From contig CAKSPO010000025.1 in assembly GCA_934481515.1 (NCBI GenBank), positions 1 through 28,833 on the forward strand: a stretch of 28,833 nt of DNA. Direction: 5' to 3'. How positions within the stretch are numbered: position 1 is the stretch's first letter; the number at the start of each line of letters is the position of its first letter. The notes beneath the pieces were generated by a model that was not told the DNA's origin, ran no database searches, and worked only from the letters and a program-made list of their open reading frames with translations. The position numbers and the translations under genes are program-made. Positions 7,286 to 13,354 of the stretch are shown here, in pieces. The stretch is from an uncultured Eubacteriales bacterium. GTDB taxonomy: Bacteria > Bacillota > Clostridia > Oscillospirales > CAG-272.

Positions 7286-8066
7286 CTGTCGTGACCTCCC
7301 GATGCTCCGGAGCCGTTGCCGCATCCGCGTGCGCGGTCAGCTTCCGCTCCGCAAAGAACCACACAATTCCGATGATTACCATGACAACCGACCAGAATTG
7401 GGACGGAGAGAGAACTCCCAGCCATTTTCCGCGGTCATCTCCGCGCAAAAATTCCAGAAGGAAGCGGAATACGCCGTAGGAGATCAGATAAATGCTCATC
7501 GTATACCGGAATTTTTTCCGCAGAAGCAACCAGGAAAGCACCGCGAACAGAACAAACAGGAATACCGCTTCATAAAGTTGTGTCGGATGCACTTTTTCGG
7601 TCATTCCGGGAAACCGGACGGCAAAAATGCAGTCGCTTACTTTTCCGTAGCAACAACCGGCGAAGAAACAGCCGACCCGACCGAAGGCGTGTCCGACGGT
7701 GATCATGCAGGGAATCACCGGAAGGATCCGGAACAGGTGAAGCGAGAGCCGCTTGCGCAGGAGAAAATAAATGATCAGGAAGAATCCGGCACCGCCGAGA
7801 AGTCCTCCGATGAAGGTGATTCCGCCGCCAAGACGGAATCCGCGCTCCGGATGTTCCAGATAGTTATAGAGCGCCTGAAACAGCGCGGCACAGCCGAATC
7901 CGACCAGAATGGAAGCCACCCCGTTGTAAAAGACAAAATCGGTCAGCTTTTCTTCAATCGAGAGTTTTTTTGCATACAGGTAGAGCACCAGAAAACAGCA
8001 AAGAATTCCGACGGCAACCATAATGCCGTACATATGAACATTGAGAAAAAGAGCGTTCGGTAACAA
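7266..8066 (-). CDS. lgt: Prolipoprotein diacylglyceryl transferase family protein
   Basis: A 266-residue membrane protein of the Lgt family, which attaches diacylglycerol from phosphatidylglycerol to the lipobox cysteine of prolipoproteins. It has about seven membrane segments, GHAFGRVGCFFAGCCYG (125-141), HPTQLYEA (160-167) and a C-terminal RFLLEFLRGDDRG (201-213). Compared with the E. coli signature, the Arg is kept (R130), but the Asn and Glu of the GRxGNFxNGE motif are replaced by Cys (C133, C138), so activity is less certain than the family call. The TTG start sits eight bases after GGAGG. A GTG three codons upstream (8075) abuts that ribosome binding site and is less likely. It precedes the chrA pair and follows the DUF362 gene. 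Confidence 0.82.
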   Translation of the reverse strand: MLPNALFLNVHMYGIMVAVGILCCFLVLYLYAKKLSIEEKLTDFVFYNGVASILVGFGCAALFQALYNYLEHPERGFRLGGGITFIGGLLGGAGFFLIIYFLLRKRLSLHLFRILPVIPCMITVGHAFGRVGCFFAGCCYGKVSDCIFAVRFPGMTEKVHPTQLYEAVFLFVLFAVLSWLLLRKKFRYTMSIYLISYGVFRFLLEFLRGDDRGKWLGVLSPSQFWSVVMVIIGIVWFFAERKLTAHADAATAPEHREVTTDESTSR

Positions 8067-8111
8067 GAAAAACACCTCCGAAAATCGTAAAAATCAGGCA
8101 GTGCAACGCTG

Positions 8112-8990
8112 TCAGAGCAGAATCAGCTCATACTCCCGACTGCCAAAGCCAAGGGAAGCCGCAGCTTCCACCGTGTGTCTGCCGTGCCGGCTTTCAACAC
8201 GCTCCACAAAGTGATCCCGACCCGGATCGTCGGCAGCATAGACCAGATCCAGAGAGGCCTGATCCAGTGCCACCGGATCCAGAGAGGAGAGAATACCGAT
8301 GTCCTTCATACACGGGTCTTCCGCAACGACACAGCAATCGCAGTCCACCGAAAGATTGCAGACCATGTTGACAAACGCAATCCGGTCTTTGAACAGCGTG
8401 GCGACGCTCTCCGCAGCATCCGCCATCGCCTCACAGAACGTATCCTGCTCTGCCACGTGCTGCCAAATCACATCCTGCGAATCCACCTGTCCGCCGGAAT
8501 GGATCAGGCATTTTCCCTTTGTGGAAGCACAGCCGATGGAAAGCTGCTTCAAAGCGCCCCCAAAACCGCCCATCGGATGCCCCTTGAAGTGGGAGAGCAC
8601 AAGCATGGAATCATAGTTCCGGATGTTTTTGCCGACATAATTTTCCCGGAGAACCTTTCCGTTCGGGATTGGAAGGCAAAGATCCGGTCCTTCCGCGTCC
8701 AGAAGATCCACCGGAAAATACCTTGTCCAACCGTGCTCCGTCAACAGCTTTTTATGCTTTTCCGTCGTATTTCTCGCGCCGTCGTAGGCAGTGTTGCATT
8801 CCACTACCGTTCCGTCAACCGTCTTGATCATGGGAGAGAGAAATTCCGGGTGCAGATAATTCCGGTTTCCTTTTTCTCCGGAATGAACCTTGACGGCAAC
8901 GCGCCCCGGAAGAGTGATTCCAAGCGCACGGTACATCCGGATGACTGCATCCGGCGTAATTTCTTTGGTAAAATAAACGTTTGATTTCAT
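8112..8990 (-). CDS. DUF362 domain-containing protein
   Basis: A 292-residue soluble protein matching the DUF362 family common in gut Clostridia. Recognisable segments are VKVHSGEKGN (about 34-43), VECNTAYDGARNTTEKH, SHFKGHPMGGFGGALKQLS and a cysteine group, CDCCVVAEDPCMKD. The family is sometimes fused to ferredoxin domains and suspected to bind an iron-sulfur cluster, but no CxxCxxC ferredoxin motif is visible here and the function is not established. The ATG at 8990 follows AAGGAGG; an in-frame TTG at 9011 would place that ribosome binding site inside the gene. It is the first gene of the minus-strand cluster running to nadE. Confidence 0.83.
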   Translation of the reverse strand: MKSNVYFTKEITPDAVIRMYRALGITLPGRVAVKVHSGEKGNRNYLHPEFLSPMIKTVDGTVVECNTAYDGARNTTEKHKKLLTEHGWTRYFPVDLLDAEGPDLCLPIPNGKVLRENYVGKNIRNYDSMLVLSHFKGHPMGGFGGALKQLSIGCASTKGKCLIHSGGQVDSQDVIWQHVAEQDTFCEAMADAAESVATLFKDRIAFVNMVCNLSVDCDCCVVAEDPCMKDIGILSSLDPVALDQASLDLVYAADDPGRDHFVERVESRHGRHTVEAAASLGFGSREYELILL

Positions 8991-9000
8991 TTTTACGCCT

Positions 9001-9013
9001 CCTTGGCGCAAGG
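9001..9013 (-). promoter_or_regulatory. Hairpin masking the DUF362 ribosome binding site
   Basis: In the mRNA, CCTTG and CAAGG form a 5-bp stem with a 3-nt loop. The 3' arm is part of the AAGGAGG ribosome binding site of the DUF362 gene, so the hairpin could lower initiation. The structure is visible; any regulation is inferred. Confidence 0.35.
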
Positions 9014-9046
9014 CCGAATTTCAAAGCAGAAATCATTTCACCCCTT

Positions 9047-9075
9047 ATTGTAGCACAGTCACCGGAAAAATGCAA
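9047..9075 (-). promoter_or_regulatory. Promoter of the DUF362-lgt-chrA cluster
   Basis: Minus-strand TTGCAT (9070-9075), a 17-bp spacer ending in TGTGC, and TACAAT (9047-9052). It predicts a leader of about 50 nt. Confidence 0.8.
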
Positions 9076-9205
9076 GGGAAAGTTGAGAATCTTCCGCAAT
9101 CGGCTGGCTTTTTACCGATCCGGATTCCCCCGCGCGCCGGTCAGGCTCGTCTTTTCTTTCCGAAGTTGTCAGAGCCTTCCGTGCAGGAGCGCTCCCCACC
9201 ATATT

Positions 9206-9253
9206 GAAAAACGAACCGGAGCCGCCAAAGAGCACGGCTCCGATTCGTTTTTC
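9206..9253 (-). terminator. Terminator after the GGGtGRT gene
   Basis: An 18-bp stem with a single mismatch (9206-9223 with 9236-9253, 12-nt loop) and core GGAGCC/GGCTCC, followed by Ts on the minus strand. It starts a few bases past the GGGtGRT stop and separates this unit from the DUF362 promoter. Confidence 0.88.
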
Positions 9254-9257
9254 TGAC

Positions 9258-10274
9258 TTAAGCCTTCTTGTAAGCTTCTTCCACGGCAACCGCAACCGCA
9301 ACGGTCATACCGACCATCGGGTTGTTGCCGGCACCGATCAGACCCATCATCTCTACATGCGCGGGCACGGAGGAGGAGCCTGCAAACTGTGCATCGGAGT
9401 GCATCCGACCCATGGTGTCCGTCATACCGTAAGAGGAAGGACCTGCCGCCATGTTGTCGGGATGGAGGGTACGACCCGTGCCTCCGCCGGAAGCCACCGA
9501 GAAGTATTTCACACCGTTCTCAACGCACCACTTTTTGTAGGTGCCTGCAACGGGATGCTGGAACCGGGTGGGGTTGGTGGAGTTACCGGTAATGGAAACG
9601 CCGACGTTTTCCAGCTTCATGATGGCAACGCCTTCCGGAACGTTGTCTGCGCCGTAGCACTTGACATCGGCACGGGGACCGGAAGAGAATGCCTTGGTTT
9701 CCGTCACCTTTACGGTTTCGGAGTAGGGATCAAACTCGGTACGGCAGTAGGTAAAGCCGTTGATCCGGGAAATGATATAAGCGGCATCCTTGCCAAGACC
9801 GTTCAGAATGACGCGCAGGGGCTTTTTGCGCACCTTGTTTGCATTCAGTGCGATCTTGATTGCGCCTTCTGCTGCGGCAAAGGATTCGTGACCGGCGAGG
9901 AAGCAGAAGCACTCCGTCTCCTCGGAGAGAAGCATTTTGCCGAGGTTGCCGTGACCGAGACCGACCTTGCGGTTTTCGGCAACGGAACCGGGAATGCAGA
10001 AGCTCTGCAGACCGATACCGATATTGGCGGCAGCGGTTGCGGCACTCTTGTCACCGGTGCGCTCTGCCTCTTTGATGGCGATTGCGGCGCCGACCGTGTA
10101 AGCCCACTTTGCATTTTCAAAGCAGATCGGCTGTGTTTCCTGAACAATGGTATAGGGGTCGATGCCCATCTTGGAGCAGATATCCTTGCATTCGTCAATC
10201 GAGGAGATACCGTACTGCTTCAGAACGCCGAGGATCTTCGCCTCGCGTCTTTCATAACCTTCAAACTGTGCCAT
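9258..10274 (-). CDS. GGGtGRT protein, unknown function
   Basis: A 338-residue soluble protein with the motif that names its family, SVASGGGTGRTLHPDNMAAG (GGGTGRT at 263-269). It has nine cysteines (29, 33, 51, 93, 122, 124, 177, 206 and 250) and a C-terminal small-residue-rich stretch around VGMTVAVAVAVEEA. The family has no established reaction. Its members are recognised by this motif and by association with a NifU-like gene, exactly as here: the start codon is 14 bp after the scaffold-like gene. The ATG follows TAAGGAGGT. I infer that the two proteins act together, possibly with an Fe-S cluster or metal, but the sequence does not show the chemistry. Confidence 0.85.
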   Translation of the reverse strand: MAQFEGYERREAKILGVLKQYGISSIDECKDICSKMGIDPYTIVQETQPICFENAKWAYTVGAAIAIKEAERTGDKSAATAAANIGIGLQSFCIPGSVAENRKVGLGHGNLGKMLLSEETECFCFLAGHESFAAAEGAIKIALNANKVRKKPLRVILNGLGKDAAYIISRINGFTYCRTEFDPYSETVKVTETKAFSSGPRADVKCYGADNVPEGVAIMKLENVGVSITGNSTNPTRFQHPVAGTYKKWCVENGVKYFSVASGGGTGRTLHPDNMAAGPSSYGMTDTMGRMHSDAQFAGSSSVPAHVEMMGLIGAGNNPMVGMTVAVAVAVEEAYKKA

Positions 10275-10288
10275 TTGTATGTACCTCC

Positions 10289-11014
10289 TTAGTCTTTCCG
10301 GGGATCGATGTACTTCACGGCACCGTCTTCGGGGTTGAATCTGCCGTAATGACCCATCGACTTCTGGTAAGCTTCGTTCGGCTCCATGCCTTTTTTGATG
10401 AAGTCGGTCATCTTGCCGAGAGAAACGAACTCGTAGCCGATGACCTCATTGTTTGCATCCAGAGCCATCCGTGTGCAGTAGCCCTCGGTCATCTCCAGAT
10501 AACGTACTCCCTTTTCACGGGTTCCGTACATGGTTCCGACCATGCTGCGTGCACCCTTGCCGAGATCCTCCATGCCGGCACCGATCACAAGACCGCCCTC
10601 CGAGAAAGCGGACTGGCTGCGGCCGTAAACAATCTGGAGGAAAAGCTCTCTCATAGCGGTGTTGATGGCGTCGCAAACGAGGTCGGTGTTGAGTGCTTCC
10701 AGAATGGTCTTGCCGGGCAGAATTTCTGCTGCCATTGCAGCGGAGTGGGTCATACCGGAGCAGCCGACGGTTTCCACCAGTGCTTCCTCAATGACACCGT
10801 TCTTGATGTTCAGGGAAAGCTTGCAGGCACCCTGCTGCGGTGCGCACCAACCGATTCCGTGCGTGTAGCCGGAAATATCGGTAATCTGTTTTGCCTGAAT
10901 CCACTTGCCCTCTTCGGGAAGGGGAGCAGGACCGTGATCACAACCTTTGGTGACCTTGCACTGGTGCTGAACTTCTGCACTCATCGCGTAAGGACATTCA
11001 CTTACGTTGCTCAT
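10289..11014 (-). CDS. NifU-like iron-sulfur scaffold domain protein
   Basis: A 241-residue protein related to the IscU/NifU N-terminal domain, on which Fe-S clusters are built. The conserved core includes GWCAPQQGACKLSL (C57, C64) and VETVGCSGMTHSAAMAAEIL (C85), followed by the scaffold-like GKTILEAL. It is longer than IscU (~130 residues), with an extra cysteine-containing N-terminus (C7, C19, C25) and a ~90-residue C-terminal extension. It is therefore not the ordinary housekeeping SufU/IscU; no cysteine desulfurase lies beside it. The ATG follows AAAGGAG. An upstream in-frame extension to 11194 overlaps the SGNH gene and is rejected. It pairs with the GGGtGRT gene 14 bp downstream. Confidence 0.83.
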   Translation of the reverse strand: MSNVSECPYAMSAEVQHQCKVTKGCDHGPAPLPEEGKWIQAKQITDISGYTHGIGWCAPQQGACKLSLNIKNGVIEEALVETVGCSGMTHSAAMAAEILPGKTILEALNTDLVCDAINTAMRELFLQIVYGRSQSAFSEGGLVIGAGMEDLGKGARSMVGTMYGTREKGVRYLEMTEGYCTRMALDANNEVIGYEFVSLGKMTDFIKKGMEPNEAYQKSMGHYGRFNPEDGAVKYIDPRKD

Positions 11015-11028
11015 TGTTTGTATCTCCT

Positions 11029-11679
11029 TTATTTTTGATAACTGTTTGAGGCATCCGCCATGGACTCCAGAAGGGGAGTCACCGCGGTAAAATACTGCTC
11101 GCCGATGAAGCAGGCTCCCTCCGCGTTCGGATGAACGCCGTCCTTCGAATAGAAGAACGGGTCCGGCGCGTCGGGGAGTGCTTTTGCAAAGCATTCACAA
11201 AGAGGCAGCGTCACATCGGCATATTCCGACGCAAGCCGCCGGACAATGGCGGTCACACGCTGAACCTCTTCCGACCATTGCTCCTTTCCGTCCGGAGAAG
11301 GAAGGAGAAACGGCAGAATCAGAACAATTTTTGCGTTGGTTTCTTCCCGGATTCTTTGAAGAATTTTACGGTAGTTCTCTTCAAACTGACGGTCGGTGGT
11401 TTCAATTCCGTGACTGTGCCGGTGCCAGACATCATTGATGCCGAGCAAAACCGAAACCAAATCCGGCTGTACGTCAATCAGATCCTCCTGCATCCGGTCA
11501 AGCAGATTCTCGGTCCGGTTGCCGCTGATGCCGAGATTCAGAAATTCAAAATCCATATTCGGGAACGCATCCGCAATCATGGCGGCGGCGTATTTCGGGT
11601 ACCCGTTTCCGAGGTCGTGCGGGTCATTCCGATCCCGCCCTGCATCCGTGATACTGTCGCCCTGAAATAAAATTTTCAT
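11029..11679 (-). CDS. SGNH/GDSL hydrolase
   Basis: A 216-residue cytosolic esterase-type hydrolase without a signal peptide. All four SGNH blocks are present: GDSIT with nucleophile S9, LGISGN with G50, GINDVW with N82, and DGVHPN with D180 and H183. This resembles the lysophospholipase L1/acyl-carbohydrate esterase group; typical substrates are acyl esters or acetylated sugars. The ATG has only a poorly spaced GGAG about 18 nt upstream, and I find no clear promoter, so it may be weakly expressed or read through from pduL. Its stop is 14 bp before the NifU-like gene. That suggests co-transcription, but no functional link is evident. Confidence 0.88.
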   Translation of the reverse strand: MKILFQGDSITDAGRDRNDPHDLGNGYPKYAAAMIADAFPNMDFEFLNLGISGNRTENLLDRMQEDLIDVQPDLVSVLLGINDVWHRHSHGIETTDRQFEENYRKILQRIREETNAKIVLILPFLLPSPDGKEQWSEEVQRVTAIVRRLASEYADVTLPLCECFAKALPDAPDPFFYSKDGVHPNAEGACFIGEQYFTAVTPLLESMADASNSYQK

Positions 11680-11755
11680 AGTTAAATACTTATTATTGCT
11701 CCTTCAGTGAAAAATCGGTTCAACGGATTTTTTGCGAGGGAAAACAACTGCGTCA

Positions 11756-11776
11756 GCCGGGCAGTGAATGCCCGGC
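11756..11776 (-). terminator. GC-rich hairpin after pduL, weak terminator
   Basis: A perfect 8-bp stem GCCGGGCA/TGCCCGGC with a 5-nt loop, 16 bp past the pduL stop. The following minus-strand bases reach Ts only after about ten bases, so termination may be partial and allow read-through into the SGNH operon. Confidence 0.5.
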
Positions 11777-11791
11777 AACCGAAAGAAGAAA

Positions 11792-12367
11792 TCAGAGGAT
11801 TACTTCACCGTATACGGTGCCGAACGCACCGGCGGCATTGCACTCATCGGTGTCGATGTGCATCGCCAGAGCATAGTTCGGATTGACCCGGCAGACCACT
11901 TCATCAAAGATCAGGGAGCGGGCACCGTTGATTCTGACCTTGACAATCTGTTTATCCTTCACACCGAACGCTTCTGCCTCTGCAGGATTGAAGTGAATGT
12001 GCCGCTTGGCAATGATCACGCCTTCGGCAATTTCAATTTCACCGGCAGGACCGACCAGCTTCAGTCCGGGGGTTCCTGCAAGATCGCCGCTCTCCCGAAC
12101 CGGGACGTCCTTCAGACCGAGCGCACGTGCATCCGTGAAGGAAAGCTCCACCTGATTGGCGGAACGGACGGGACCGAGCACACTGACAGTCAGCGTACCC
12201 TTGGGACCAACCAGCGTAATTTTTGCATTGTCAGCGGCAAACTGACCGGGCTGGCTCAGATCCTTCTTTTTTGTCAGAACAGCACCCTTGCCATAGAGCG
12301 TCTCTACTGCTTCCGCAGTCAGATGGATGTGGCGCGCAGATGTTTCAACCAGAACCTTGTTTTCCAT
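11792..12367 (-). CDS. pduL: Phosphate propanoyltransferase (PduL-type phosphotransacylase)
   Basis: A 191-residue zinc enzyme that interconverts acyl-CoA and acyl phosphate (acetyl- or propionyl-). Both PduL repeats are visible, with the metal-binding histidines in SARHIHLT (H13, H15), AKRHIHFNP (H123, H125) and AMHIDTDEC (H170). The catalytic domain starts within ten residues of the N-terminus, so there is no room for the encapsulation peptide of microcompartment PduL proteins, and no shell gene is nearby. I infer a cytosolic housekeeping role in acetate or propionate formation with an acetate kinase elsewhere. It is transcribed from a near-consensus promoter. The ATG lies ~15 nt after AAGGAAGG, a rather long spacer. 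Confidence 0.92.
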   Translation of the reverse strand: MENKVLVETSARHIHLTAEAVETLYGKGAVLTKKKDLSQPGQFAADNAKITLVGPKGTLTVSVLGPVRSANQVELSFTDARALGLKDVPVRESGDLAGTPGLKLVGPAGEIEIAEGVIIAKRHIHFNPAEAEAFGVKDKQIVKVRINGARSLIFDEVVCRVNPNYALAMHIDTDECNAAGAFGTVYGEVIL

Positions 12368-12476
12368 AGATATTCAGAAACCCTTCCTTTTTTATAAATT
12401 TCATTGTGAATCTGACGGGAACTTGGGGTCGGAGCAGGCATGTCCTGCCACAACACACACTACTCCATTCTTGCTT

Positions 12477-12505
12477 ATTATAACATAAGATTCCGGGTTT
12501 GTAAA
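12477..12505 (-). promoter_or_regulatory. Promoter of pduL
   Basis: Minus-strand TTTACA (12500-12505), a 17-bp spacer ending in TATGT, and a perfect TATAAT (12477-12482). The leader is about 100 nt and contains a small hairpin GCAGG/CCTGC (12434-12448) without a T-run. Confidence 0.85.
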
Positions 12506-12591
12506 GTCTGTTTTTCGATAATTCCGCATACATATCCGATCAAATTTTGGGCAGAATAAATAATCGAAAAGGAACGGAAAGGGGCGAAAAC

Positions 12592-13311
12592 GTGAAAAAA
12601 GAGGAAGAACAGAATCCGGAAAACGCAAAGAAAGAAGCGGAAGAAGCAAGAAAAATACAGCTTGAAAATATCCGGGAAGGCGGAGGAACGGTCGCGGAGA
12701 ACGAAAAAGAACGCTTTCAGTGCATTTCCGTCATCGGACAGATCGAAGGGCACTATCTGCTGCCGGACGGGCAGAAGGCGACCAAATATGAGCAGATCAT
12801 TCCTTTGCTTGTTTCTGTGGAAGAGAGCGAGGATGTAGACGGTCTTCTGATCATTCTCAATACCATGGGAGGGGATGTGGAGGCAGGAATGGCATTGGCG
12901 GAGATGATTGCCTCCATGACAAAGCCGACCGTTTCCCTGGTGCTTGGCGGAGGGCATTCCATCGGGGTACCGCTTGCCACTGCGGCAAAAAGATCCCTGA
13001 TTGTCTCCAGCGCCACCATGACCATTCATCCGGTACGCATCAGCGGTATGGTTGTCGGCGTTCCGCAGTCCTTCCGGTATATGAGCGAGATGCAGAAGCG
13101 GATCGTGGACTTCATCTGTTCCCATTCTCGTGCTACGCCGGAGAAGATTACCGAACTGATGATGCGTCCGGATCAGCTTGCCACGGATTGCGGTTCCATC
13201 ATTGAAGGAAAGGAAGCCGTGGAATACGGTATCATCGACGAGGTTGGAGGGCTTGATCGGGCGCTTTCCCTGTTGCGGAAAATGACCGAAGAAGTGAAAA
13301 AGAAAAAATGA
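12592..13311 (+). CDS. tepA: TepA-like Clp protease family peptidase
   Basis: A 239-residue ClpP-fold serine peptidase of the TepA/YmfB branch. A charged, lysine/glutamate-rich N-terminus (~1-40) precedes the fold. The expected nucleophile is S123 in GGGHSIGVPLAT, with H146 in TMTIHP. The oxyanion-side segment NTMGGDVEAGMALAEMI is also clear. The family is related to SppA and ClpP and was linked in Bacillus to protein translocation and sporulation. There is no Clp ATPase gene here. I chose the GTG at 12592 because AAAGGGG precedes it by seven bases; an in-frame TTG at 12547 has no such site. The gene stands alone between pduL and the FtsX operon. Confidence 0.86.
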   Translation: MKKEEEQNPENAKKEAEEARKIQLENIREGGGTVAENEKERFQCISVIGQIEGHYLLPDGQKATKYEQIIPLLVSVEESEDVDGLLIILNTMGGDVEAGMALAEMIASMTKPTVSLVLGGGHSIGVPLATAAKRSLIVSSATMTIHPVRISGMVVGVPQSFRYMSEMQKRIVDFICSHSRATPEKITELMMRPDQLATDCGSIIEGKEAVEYGIIDEVGGLDRALSLLRKMTEEVKKKK

Positions 13312-13321
13312 AAAGCAAAAT

Positions 13322-13349
13322 AGAGGCAGACCGGAAACGATCTGCCTCT
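13322..13349. terminator. Terminator between tepA and the FtsX gene
   Basis: AGAGGCAGA (13322-13330) pairs with TCTGCCTCT (13341-13349), with two further pairs beyond a mismatch and a GAAA-type loop. On the minus strand it is followed by a T-rich tract, so it best ends the FtsX operon; it may also end tepA. Confidence 0.75.
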
Positions 13350-13354
13350 TCGGA

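Noticed and set aside
11792..12367. Microcompartment locus around pduL
   Set aside because: No shell protein, aldehyde dehydrogenase or diol dehydratase gene is in the window, and the encapsulation peptide is absent.
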